A stretch of 64,000 bases of DNA from Nitratireductor sp. (GTDB lineage: Bacteria > Pseudomonadota > Alphaproteobacteria > Rhizobiales > Rhizobiaceae): the NCBI RefSeq assembly GCF_017794765.1, contig NZ_CP051236.1, positions 1,878,388-1,942,387 on the forward strand. Reading direction: 5' to 3'. Below, in pieces: positions 17,301-25,552 of the stretch. The notes below the pieces were generated by a model. It saw nothing but the letters and a program-made list of their open reading frames with translations, did not search any database and was not told the origin of the DNA. The position numbers and the translations under genes are program-made. The stretch's first letter is position 1. Every line of letters starts with the position of its first letter.

Positions 17301-17735
17301 GTGACACGGAAACAAAAACGACTGGCGCTAATCGCAGGCGCCATCGGCTTTCTCGGAGCTGCCACGGGGCTTACACTCTATGCTCTGGGCGAGCAGACCT
17401 CCTATTTTTACATGCCCGGCGATCTGGCTGAGAATCCGGTTGCTGCCGGCCAGCGCATCCGTCTTGGCGGTCTCGTGGAAAAGGGATCGATTGAGCGCTT
17501 TGATGATACCCATGTGCGCTTTGCGGTGACCGATGGGAGCGATACGGTGACGGTGCGCTACAATGGCATCCTGCCCGACCTTTTTCGCGAGGAGCAGGGT
17601 GTGGTCACCGAGGGTGTATTCGACGGCAGCCAGATCTTTGTTGCCGATACCGTGCTAGCCAAGCATGACGAGAATTACATGCCGCGCGAAGTGGCCGACA
17701 GTCTCAAGGAAAAGGGTGTCTGGCAGGAAAACTGA
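17301..17735 (+). CDS. ccmE: Haem chaperone CcmE/CycJ
   Basis: A 144-aa periplasmic haem chaperone anchored by an N-terminal helix ([20 protein letters not shown]). A beta-barrel OB fold follows, and then the haem-binding histidine in [10 protein letters not shown], which carries haem covalently to CcmF. It starts at GTG 7 bases after ccmI. All family landmarks are present. Confidence 0.95.
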   Translation: MTRKQKRLALIAGAIGFLGAATGLTLYALGEQTSYFYMPGDLAENPVAAGQRIRLGGLVEKGSIERFDDTHVRFAVTDGSDTVTVRYNGILPDLFREEQGVVTEGVFDGSQIFVADTVLAKHDENYMPREVADSLKEKGVWQEN

Positions 17736-17791
17736 CGCAGTTGTAACGCGTCAGGACCAGCCGGAACGGATCGATTGGAGTGGATGACACA

Positions 17792-19777
17792 ATGAGCATT
17801 GAATTCGGTCATTTTGCCCTTGTCCTCGCCTTCGCGCTGGCGCTTGTTCAAATGACGGTACCCATCATTGGGGCGCAGTTCAAAAACGACACGCTGATGC
17901 GCGTGGGTGAGCCGGCGGCCCTGACCAACTTCATGCTGGTGGCGCTGTCCTTCATGGCGCTGACCTCTGCCTATATCCAGTCAGATTTTTCCGTATTGAA
18001 CGTCTGGGAGAATTCGCATTCGGCCAAGCCGCTTCTCTACAAGATCACCGGTACATGGGGGAACCATGAGGGGTCGATGCTCCTGTGGGTTCTGATCCTT
18101 GTTTTTTTCGGTGCACTGGTGGCGGTTTTCGGGCGTAACCTTCCTCTGTCGCTGCGTGCCAATGTGCTCGGGGTACAGGGCGCGATCAGCTGTGCCTTCA
18201 TGATATTCATTCTGGCGACGTCCAACCCGTTTGCCCGTCTCGACCCGGCGCCGATGGAAGGGCGTGATCTCAACCCCATCCTGCAGGACATCGGCCTCGC
18301 CGTTCATCCACCTCTGCTTTATCTCGGCTATGTCGGTTTTTCCGTCGCGTTTTCCTTTGCCATCGCTGCTCTGATCGAAGGCCGGCTTGATGCGGCCTGG
18401 GCTCGTTGGGTGCGGCCGTGGACGCTGGCGGCCTGGATGTTTTTGACCGGAGGCATCGCGATGGGTTCCTACTGGGCCTATTACGAGCTCGGCTGGGGAG
18501 GCTTCTGGTTTTGGGATCCGGTCGAAAACGCCTCCCTGCTGCCGTGGCTCGGAGGTACGGCGCTGCTTCACTCCGCTCTGGTGATGGAGAAGCGGTCGGC
18601 GCTGAAAATCTGGACGGTCCTGCTCGCGATCCTGACATTCTCACTGTCGCTTCTGGGAACGTTTTTGGTCCGTTCGGGGGTACTGACCTCCGTCCATGCC
18701 TTTGCCACGGATCCGGCACGCGGCGTTTTCATTCTCGGGATTCTCGTGCTGTTCATTGGCGGATCGTTGGCGCTTTTTGCCTGGAGAGCGGCGACGCTGA
18801 CGCCGGGCGGCCTCTTTCAGCCGATCTCGCGGGAAGGGGCCCTGGTCCTCAACAATCTGGTTCTGACGACGGCGACGGCAACGGTGTTGATCGGCACGCT
18901 TTACCCGCTTCTGGTCGAGGCCGTGACCGGCGACAAGATTTCCGTCGGAGCGCCGTTTTTCAATCTCACCTTTGGTCCCCTTATCCTTCCTCTTCTGGTG
19001 ATCGTGCCCTTTGGCCCGCTTCTTGCCTGGAAGCGTGGCGACATATGGGCCGTGTCTCAACGGCTCTTCTGGGCCTTTGGTGCTGCGCTCGTGGTTGCGC
19101 TTCTTGCTTTCGTTATGGTTGATGGGGCTTCGGTTCTGGCAGCGCTGGGTATCGGACTGGGGGTCTGGCTGGTGCTGGGTGCGTTGACCGATCTCGTCGT
19201 CAAATCCGGTTTTGGCAAGGCTGCGCCGTCCGTGGTTTTCAGCCGTTTCAAAGGTCTGCCGCGCTCGGTGTTTGGAACAGCGCTCGCACATGCCGGTATA
19301 GGGCTGACCACAATAGGCATCATTTCCGTGACAACCTTGGAAACCGAACGCATCGCAGCGATGCAGCCAGGTGAAACCGTCGAAATTGAGGGATACAATC
19401 TACGGTTCGACAGCCTGCGACCCTTCACCGGGCCGAATTTCACGGAAGACCAGGCAACCTTCGTCCTGTCCCGGGTGACCGGAAAATCTCTGGGCGAGGT
19501 GGTGTCCTCCAAACGCCTTTACACAGCCCGCCAAATGCCGACCACTGAGGCTGGCATCAGAACGCTGGGCCTGAGCCAGCTTTATGTTTCCCTTGGCGAT
19601 CAGACCCCCAACGGCAAGATCGTCGTGCGCATCTGGTGGAAGCCCATGGTCACGCTGATCTGGCTCGGCTCCCTCGTGATGATGGTGGGCGGGACCGTGT
19701 CGCTTCTCGATCGCCGATTGCGGGTCGGCGCGCCGATGCCGCGCAGAAAGCCGGCGGTGCAGGGTGGAGTGGCATGA
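17792..19777 (+). CDS. ccmF: Haem lyase subunit CcmF/CycK
   Basis: A 661-aa polytopic membrane protein, the core of the haem lyase that attaches haem to apocytochrome c. The tryptophan-rich WWD signature is [18 protein letters not shown], and [15 protein letters not shown] is also present. ATG at 17792 matches the usual MxxEFGHFAL start; a GTG at 17780 is in frame. The stop overlaps ccmH by 4 bases. Confidence 0.96.
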   Translation: MSIEFGHFALVLAFALALVQMTVPIIGAQFKNDTLMRVGEPAALTNFMLVALSFMALTSAYIQSDFSVLNVWENSHSAKPLLYKITGTWGNHEGSMLLWVLILVFFGALVAVFGRNLPLSLRANVLGVQGAISCAFMIFILATSNPFARLDPAPMEGRDLNPILQDIGLAVHPPLLYLGYVGFSVAFSFAIAALIEGRLDAAWARWVRPWTLAAWMFLTGGIAMGSYWAYYELGWGGFWFWDPVENASLLPWLGGTALLHSALVMEKRSALKIWTVLLAILTFSLSLLGTFLVRSGVLTSVHAFATDPARGVFILGILVLFIGGSLALFAWRAATLTPGGLFQPISREGALVLNNLVLTTATATVLIGTLYPLLVEAVTGDKISVGAPFFNLTFGPLILPLLVIVPFGPLLAWKRGDIWAVSQRLFWAFGAALVVALLAFVMVDGASVLAALGIGLGVWLVLGALTDLVVKSGFGKAAPSVVFSRFKGLPRSVFGTALAHAGIGLTTIGIISVTTLETERIAAMQPGETVEIEGYNLRFDSLRPFTGPNFTEDQATFVLSRVTGKSLGEVVSSKRLYTARQMPTTEAGIRTLGLSQLYVSLGDQTPNGKIVVRIWWKPMVTLIWLGSLVMMVGGTVSLLDRRLRVGAPMPRRKPAVQGGVA

Positions 19778-20250
19778 GGAGATTGATCATTGGCGTGCTC
19801 GTCGCTGCCTCGGGGGTCTTGCACCTGGCACTGCAGCCTGCCGCGGCGGTCCAGCCTGACGAGATTCTCGATGACCCGGTGCTTGAGGCTCGGGCGCGTG
19901 AGCTCTCTACCGAATTGCGGTGCATGGTTTGCCAAAACCAGTCAATTGACGATTCGGATGCAGAGCTTGCTCGGGATCTGCGGGTTCTCGTACGCGATCG
20001 CCTGAAGGCAGGCGACAGCAACGAGGAGGTGATCGCCTATGTGGTGGATCGCTATGGGGAGTTCGTTCTCCTGAAACCACGGTTCAGCTATCGCAACGCG
20101 CTGCTTTGGGGCACCCCGGTGATATTGCTGGTGGTGGGGGGCGTCCTGATTGTCACCAGTGCGCGGCGCAGAATGACCGGCGGCGCTGTTTCGAGCCTGA
20201 GCGCGGAGGAGAAGAAGCGCCTTGACCAAATCTTGAACGAAGGTGAATGA
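19774..20250 (+). CDS. ccmH: Cytochrome c maturation protein CcmH/CycL
   Basis: A 158-aa thioredoxin-like subunit that keeps apocytochrome cysteines reduced. It has a signal peptide or anchor at the N-terminus, the [11 protein letters not shown] motif with its redox cysteine pair at about residues 50-53, and a second membrane helix ([18 protein letters not shown]). The short form without the CcmI-like domain agrees with a separate ccmI upstream. Start ATG overlaps the ccmF stop. Confidence 0.95.
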   Translation: MRRLIIGVLVAASGVLHLALQPAAAVQPDEILDDPVLEARARELSTELRCMVCQNQSIDDSDAELARDLRVLVRDRLKAGDSNEEVIAYVVDRYGEFVLLKPRFSYRNALLWGTPVILLVVGGVLIVTSARRRMTGGAVSSLSAEEKKRLDQILNEGE

Positions 20251-20347
20251 GTTTCCTGCTCACAAACCTGTACGGGGGAACCGGATCCACTTAGCCTGAA
20301 ACCGGGCTGCCAGACGGCAGGATCGGGATACATGCGAAAGGGACCCC

Positions 20348-21580
20348 ATGACGGCGATAACCCAGAAGCTCACGTTCAAAGGCCACTCTGGCGCGGATCT
20401 TGCCGCCCGGCTCGATTTGCCCAACGGACCGATCAGAGCCTATGCGCTTTTCGCGCACTGTTTTACCTGCTCGAAGGATCTGCTCGCGGCGCGGCGCATT
20501 GCCGCCGAACTGGCGCGTGCTGGGATCGCCGTACTGCGCTTTGACTTCACTGGTCTGGGGTCCAGCGACGGAGAGTTCGCATCGACCAACTTCTCCACCA
20601 ATCTCGAAGATCTGGTCAGCGCGGCAGCCTTCCTTGAAGCGCATTATGAAGCACCGTCCGTGCTGATCGGCCATTCGCTTGGTGGAGCGGCTGTCCTTGC
20701 CATTGCCGGAAAACTGGCCTCGGTGAAGGCGGTTGCGACCATTGGCGCGCCTTCCGATACGGCGCACGTGCTGAAGAATCTGGGCACTTCGCTGGAAGAT
20801 ATCCAGCAGGACGGCGAAGCGGAAGTCTCACTGGGCGGCCGGGCGTTCCGCGTAAAGAAGCAGTTTGTCGAGGATGTGCGGTCACACAGAGTTCTCGATG
20901 CCGTTGCCGGGATGCATAAACCGCTTCTCATCCTCCATGCTCCGCTTGACGAGATTGTCGGGATTGACAATGCGACGCAGATTTTTCTCGCGGCGAAACA
21001 CCCCAAAAGCTATATCTCACTGGATCAGGGTGACCACCTGCTGACAAACCCTGAGGATGCCGCCTTTGCCGCGAGTGCGATGTGCGGCTGGCTTTCGCGC
21101 TATCTGCCGGGCGACGAACCGCAGGGCGAAGTGCCGATCGAGCATGTGCGCGTCATGGAGACGGGGCAGGGTACTTTCCAGAATGCCGTACAGGCCGGCA
21201 GACATCGCCTCTTCGCCGATGAACCGGTGAGTTTTGGCGGACTGGATACGGGGCCTTCGCCTTATGATTTTCTTTCCATAGCCCTTGGCGCCTGCACCAC
21301 GATGACGTTGCGCCTCTACGCCGAGCGCAAGAAGCTGGACCTTGGACGCATCAGTGTCGACGTCTCCCATAAGAAGATTCACGCCAGGGATTGCGAGGAT
21401 TGTTCCGACGCGGCGAAGGCACAGGGACGCATTGATAGATTCGAGCGCGTAATCGATGTGGAGAAGGCTGTATCGCCCGAAAATCGCGACAAACTGATCG
21501 AAATTGCCGGCAAATGCCCGGTCCACAGAACGCTCGAGAGCCTCGTTCACGTTCACACCGCCGTGCGCGGGGACACGTGA
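20348..21580 (+). CDS. Alpha/beta hydrolase-OsmC fusion protein
   Basis: A 410-aa protein with two domains. Residues 1 to about 255 form an alpha/beta hydrolase with the nucleophile elbow GHSLGG (serine near 115), HAPLDEIV (acid) and QGDHLLTNPEDA (histidine). Residues 265-405 form an OsmC-type domain, which in relatives reduces organic peroxides through two cysteines: here GACTTMTL and GKCPVHRTLE. Fusions of this kind are widespread but poorly characterised; a role in lipid or peroxide detoxification is inference. RBS GAAAGGGA lies in front of the ATG. Confidence 0.92.
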   Translation: MTAITQKLTFKGHSGADLAARLDLPNGPIRAYALFAHCFTCSKDLLAARRIAAELARAGIAVLRFDFTGLGSSDGEFASTNFSTNLEDLVSAAAFLEAHYEAPSVLIGHSLGGAAVLAIAGKLASVKAVATIGAPSDTAHVLKNLGTSLEDIQQDGEAEVSLGGRAFRVKKQFVEDVRSHRVLDAVAGMHKPLLILHAPLDEIVGIDNATQIFLAAKHPKSYISLDQGDHLLTNPEDAAFAASAMCGWLSRYLPGDEPQGEVPIEHVRVMETGQGTFQNAVQAGRHRLFADEPVSFGGLDTGPSPYDFLSIALGACTTMTLRLYAERKKLDLGRISVDVSHKKIHARDCEDCSDAAKAQGRIDRFERVIDVEKAVSPENRDKLIEIAGKCPVHRTLESLVHVHTAVRGDT

Positions 21581-21663
21581 GAAGAAATCGGCCCAAACAT
21601 TACGAAAATTTCATCGGCTGGAAATGGCGTTGTAATGTGTGGATCGCTATGTCTTCACCCAAC

Positions 21664-21700
21664 ACGCCTTTGCGCGCCAACTCAATACGCGTTTGCGCGC
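21664..21700. promoter_or_regulatory. Direct repeat upstream of degP, possible regulator site
   Basis: ACGCCTTTGCGCGC (21664-21677) recurs as ACGCGTTTGCGCGC (21687-21700), 13 of 14 bases identical, with starts 23 bases apart, about two helical turns. It lies 33 bases before the degP ATG. The geometry suits a dimeric response regulator, perhaps the one encoded at 23377, but no binding evidence exists. Confidence 0.4.
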
Positions 21701-21733
21701 TGAAGTGAAATTTTTCCAAGAGGACAGGTTGCT

Positions 21734-23272
21734 ATGCATCACGACGCGGAAAACAAGGCATCGGAGAAAGGCATTATCGGTGGCAGGCGGGGGCGCCTGA
21801 TGGCGACCATCGCGTCTGTCGCAATCGCCGGAGCGATAGGGCTGGGTGCCGTCACGAGCGGCACGGCACCGGTCATGGCGGAAGCGGTTCGACTTGATCA
21901 GCCAGTTCAGGCTCCAAGCTTCGCAGATATCGTGGAAAAGGTATCGCCCGCTGTCGTCAGCGTACGGGTGAAGGCCGATGTGGAGATGACTTCGAACCGT
22001 GGCGGTCCGGGTTTGTTCGAAATGCCGGGCTTTGAAGAGCTGCCGGACGGGCACCCGCTAAAGCGCTTTTTCCGGGAGTTCCGCGGTGATCGCGGATTTG
22101 AGCAGGATCGCCGCTCCGAGCGTCGCCGCCCCCGTCCTGTCTCGCAGGGATCCGGTTTCTTCATTTCCGAGGACGGTTATCTGGTTACGAACAATCATGT
22201 CGTCGATGGTGGCAGCAACTTTACCGTCGTCATGGATGACGGCACGGAGATCGACGCCAAGCTCGTCGGAACCGACCCGCGCACCGACCTTGCCGTTCTG
22301 AAAGTCGAAGAGGAACGCAAGTTCACCTATGTCGATTTTGCCGATGACGAGAAGGTCCGGGTAGGTGACTGGGTGGTTGCCGTCGGCAATCCCTTTGGCC
22401 TTGGCGGCACCGTAACGGCTGGTATTGTTTCTGCGCGTGGCCGCGATATCGGCGCCGGCCCCTATGACGATTTCATCCAGATTGACGCGGCGGTAAACCG
22501 TGGTAACTCCGGTGGCCCGGCCTTCAATCTCAGTGGTGAAGTCGTTGGCATCAACACGGCAATCTTTTCGCCATCGGGCGGCAATGTCGGCATTGCGTTC
22601 GCCATTCCGGCCTCTGTGGCAAAACAGGTCGTTGGCGATCTGATCGAGGACGGTACGGTTGAGCGTGGTTGGCTCGGTGTCCAGATCCAGCCGGTCTCCA
22701 GGGATATCGCCGAATCTGTCGGTCTTGACGAAGAAAAAGGCGCGCTGGTCGCCGATGCGCAGGAAGGCGAGCCAGCAGCCAGGGCCGGAATCCGCTCCGG
22801 CGACATCATCATCGCCGTGGACGACAAGCCGGTCTCTTCGCCAAAAGAACTGGCGCGTCTGATCGCCGGTTTTGCGCCGGGCAATGAGGTCGATGTGACG
22901 CTTTGGCGTGACGGCGAGACCGAGACCGTCAAGGTCACGCTTGCCGAGATGCCGGGCGTCGAGACGGTGGCATCAGCGCGCGGTGGCTCTCAGTCGGGCA
23001 CGATGGATGCACAATTCGGTCTGAAGGTCACGCCGGCAGAGGATGGCGATGGTCTGGTCGTTACGGATGTGGAACCCGACAGCCCGGCGGATGACCGCGG
23101 TATCCGCCCCGGCGATATCATTCGCACCGTCAATTCCCAGACAGTCAAAACGGGCAAGGATGTCGAAAACGCCGTTGCTGCTGCAGTGAAAGCCGGTCGC
23201 AAGGCCGTTCTTGTGCAGATCGAGCGCGACGATGCGAGCCGCTTTGTCGCCCTTCCAACCAGCGAAGGCTGA
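21734..23272 (+). CDS. degP: Do-family periplasmic serine protease DegP/HtrA
   Basis: A 512-aa periplasmic protease/chaperone. The N-terminal export segment is at residues 22-50. The protease domain has the triad H155 (TNNHVVDG), D185 (DPRTDLAVL) and S259 (GNSGGP). Two PDZ domains follow at about 285-380 and 405-500. A Gly/Arg-rich linker (residues 88-138) lies between the first strands, as in long DegP forms. A two-component pair follows directly, the same order as in Sinorhizobium. Confidence 0.95.
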   Translation: MHHDAENKASEKGIIGGRRGRLMATIASVAIAGAIGLGAVTSGTAPVMAEAVRLDQPVQAPSFADIVEKVSPAVVSVRVKADVEMTSNRGGPGLFEMPGFEELPDGHPLKRFFREFRGDRGFEQDRRSERRRPRPVSQGSGFFISEDGYLVTNNHVVDGGSNFTVVMDDGTEIDAKLVGTDPRTDLAVLKVEEERKFTYVDFADDEKVRVGDWVVAVGNPFGLGGTVTAGIVSARGRDIGAGPYDDFIQIDAAVNRGNSGGPAFNLSGEVVGINTAIFSPSGGNVGIAFAIPASVAKQVVGDLIEDGTVERGWLGVQIQPVSRDIAESVGLDEEKGALVADAQEGEPAARAGIRSGDIIIAVDDKPVSSPKELARLIAGFAPGNEVDVTLWRDGETETVKVTLAEMPGVETVASARGGSQSGTMDAQFGLKVTPAEDGDGLVVTDVEPDSPADDRGIRPGDIIRTVNSQTVKTGKDVENAVAAAVKAGRKAVLVQIERDDASRFVALPTSEG

Positions 23273-23285
23273 TCATCTGTAAAAT

Positions 23286-23324
23286 CCGGCTCCCCTCGCG
23301 GCTTCTCCGGGGGAGCCGGGCTTT
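23286..23324 (+). terminator. Hairpin terminator after degP
   Basis: ccggctcccc (23286-23295) pairs perfectly with ggggagccgg (23310-23319) over 10 base pairs, followed by GCTTT. The T run is short, so termination may be partial. It separates degP from the two-component genes. Confidence 0.75.
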
Positions 23325-23376
23325 GTCCCGGTCTTTCGGGAAGACGTTTTAGCGCTGAACGGGTTATAACGACCGT

Positions 23377-24048
23377 ATGAAGATTCTTGTCATAGAGGAT
23401 GATCGGGAAGCGGCGGACTATCTTAAGAACGCTTTTGCCGAAGCAGGTCACACCGCAGACATTGCCCGCGATGGCGATAGCGGTTTCACCATGGCCGAAA
23501 CAGGCAGCTATGATGTCTTCGTCGTTGATCGCATGCTGCCGCGCCGTGACGGTCTTTCCATCATCGCCGAGCTGCGGGAGGGCGGCAACGATACGCCCGC
23601 GCTCATCCTTTCAGCACTTGGAGAGGTCGATGACCGCGTGACCGGCCTGCGCGCGGGTGGCGATGACTATCTGACCAAGCCCTACGCCTTCTCCGAGTTG
23701 CTCGCACGCATCGAAGTGTTGCGCCGGCGGGCGGGGACCAAGGATGTCGAAACCGTTTACAATGTCGGCGACCTCGAGCTTGATCGACTGTCACACACGG
23801 TACGCCGCGCCGGCCAGGAAATCATCCTTCAGCCGCGCGAATTCCGTCTTCTAGAATACATGATGCGCCATGCCGGACAGGTGGTAACCCGGACCATGCT
23901 TCTGGAGAATGTCTGGGATTATCATTTTGACCCGCAGACCAATGTGATCGACGTTCATATCTCTCGCCTGCGCGGCAAGATAGAGAAAGGCTTCGACAAG
24001 CCACTGCTGCACACGGTGCGAGGCGCCGGCTACATGCTGAAGGACTGA
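23377..24048 (+). CDS. OmpR-family response regulator next to degP
   Basis: A 223-aa response regulator with a receiver domain (acidic DD at 8-9, phosphoacceptor D51 in VVDRMLPRRDG, lysine in LTKPYAFSE) and a winged-helix effector (REFRLLEYMMRHAGQVV, VIDVHISRLRGKIE). It is translationally coupled to the kinase gene (TGATG overlap at 24048). Its place behind degP suggests an envelope-stress response, but the target genes are unknown. Confidence 0.93.
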   Translation: MKILVIEDDREAADYLKNAFAEAGHTADIARDGDSGFTMAETGSYDVFVVDRMLPRRDGLSIIAELREGGNDTPALILSALGEVDDRVTGLRAGGDDYLTKPYAFSELLARIEVLRRRAGTKDVETVYNVGDLELDRLSHTVRRAGQEIILQPREFRLLEYMMRHAGQVVTRTMLLENVWDYHFDPQTNVIDVHISRLRGKIEKGFDKPLLHTVRGAGYMLKD

Positions 24049-25508
24049 TGGCGCGGCTTCTGTCTATTCTCAACACGACCGCAGCGCGCCTCTCCGCGCT
24101 GTATCTCATTCTCTTCGCCGTCTGCGCCACGTTTCTGGTCATCTACATGACCTCGCTTTCGGCCCGTATGCTTGTCACCCAGACACGCGAAGCGATCAAT
24201 GAGGAGGTGCGCGGTCTCGATCGCGCCTACCGTCGGGGCGGGTTGCCGTTCCTCGTTCGGGTCATCGAATCGCGCGCGCGGCAGCCCGGCGCGAATCTCT
24301 ATCTCCTCGCCGACGCGAATGGGCGGATTCTCTCCGGCAACGTGGAAAGCCTGCAGCCTGGCGTTCTTGACGTGATGGGGTGGACGGAGAGGCCTTTCAC
24401 CTACAGCCGCTTTGGGGAGGGAGAAGCCCGCCTCGAACCACGCGCAAACAGCGGTGAGCACAGGGCGATGGCGGTCGTCTTCCGTCTGCCCAACCAGATC
24501 ATCGTCATGGTCGGGCGCGATCTGGGCGAACCTGAAAAGTTCCGCAGCGTGATGCAGCGCGCCCTTGTGGTCACGCTTGCCATCATGTGCGCGGGTGCGC
24601 TGCTGATCTGGTATTTCGTCGGTCGGCGTGCGCTGAAGCGCATTGACCGCGTGTCCGAGGCGAGCCGTAGCATTATGGGTGGTGATCTGAGCCGGCGGCT
24701 GCCTGTTTCGGGAGCTGGTGACGAGTTTGATCGTCTTTCCGACAATCTGAACAAGATGCTGGATCGTATCGCTGCATTGAACGAAGGGCTGCGCGAGGTC
24801 TCCGACAACATCGCCCATGATCTCAAGACGCCATTGACGCGTCTGCGCAACAGAGCGGAAGCCGCGCTTGCTGGGAAGCCAGAAACGGCGGATTATCGTG
24901 CCGCGCTGGAGCGGACCATTGCCGAATCCGACCAGCTTATCCGCACCTTCAACGCCATTTTGATGATTTCACGGCTGGAGGCAGGGTATTCAGCAGAAGC
25001 CACCTCGACCATTGATCTGCGAGCTATTCTCGCAGACGTGGTCGAGCTCTACGAAGCCCTTGCCGAGGAACAGGGCGTGGCGCTTGAAGCCGAGGTCAAC
25101 GAAGCCGTGACCCTGCAGGGCAATCGTGAACTCGTCGGGCAGGCCTTGTCGAACATCGTCGATAATGCGATCAAGTATTCAGCGGGGTTTGGCGAGAATC
25201 CGGCTGTGCGGGTTTCCCTGCAAAGCGGACCTTCCGAGATTCGACTGACGGTGCGGGACAATGGTCCAGGTGTTCCCGACGCGGACCGTCGCCGCGTGAC
25301 CGAACGCTTCGTACGCCTTGAGGAAAGCCGCACCCAGCCGGGTTCCGGCCTCGGTCTCAGCCTTGCCAAGGCTGTCATGACATTCCATGGTGGGCGTCTC
25401 GAACTGGCCGATAACGAGCCCGGTCTCGTCGTGACAATGGTCTTTCCAGCCGAAGCGTCGAAACGGAAAGTTGAAACGGTCTTCAGGAAGCGTGAAGCCT
25501 CCGACTGA
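24048..25508 (+). CDS. Sensor histidine kinase paired with the degP-linked regulator
   Basis: A 486-aa membrane kinase with two membrane helices (about residues 13-38 and 172-196) around a periplasmic domain of roughly 130 residues. A HAMP region follows (RVSEASRSIMGGDLSRRL), then the phosphoacceptor H257 in DNIAHDLKTPLTRL and an ATPase domain (ALSNIVDNAIKYS, DNGPGVP, GSGLGLSLAKAV). No periplasmic sensor family is recognised, so the stimulus is unknown. Confidence 0.93.
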   Translation: MARLLSILNTTAARLSALYLILFAVCATFLVIYMTSLSARMLVTQTREAINEEVRGLDRAYRRGGLPFLVRVIESRARQPGANLYLLADANGRILSGNVESLQPGVLDVMGWTERPFTYSRFGEGEARLEPRANSGEHRAMAVVFRLPNQIIVMVGRDLGEPEKFRSVMQRALVVTLAIMCAGALLIWYFVGRRALKRIDRVSEASRSIMGGDLSRRLPVSGAGDEFDRLSDNLNKMLDRIAALNEGLREVSDNIAHDLKTPLTRLRNRAEAALAGKPETADYRAALERTIAESDQLIRTFNAILMISRLEAGYSAEATSTIDLRAILADVVELYEALAEEQGVALEAEVNEAVTLQGNRELVGQALSNIVDNAIKYSAGFGENPAVRVSLQSGPSEIRLTVRDNGPGVPDADRRRVTERFVRLEESRTQPGSGLGLSLAKAVMTFHGGRLELADNEPGLVVTMVFPAEASKRKVETVFRKREASD

Positions 25509-25552
25509 CGTGGCCGGGCGAGCGGACTTGCTTGACCGAAGAGGGGGCCTTG

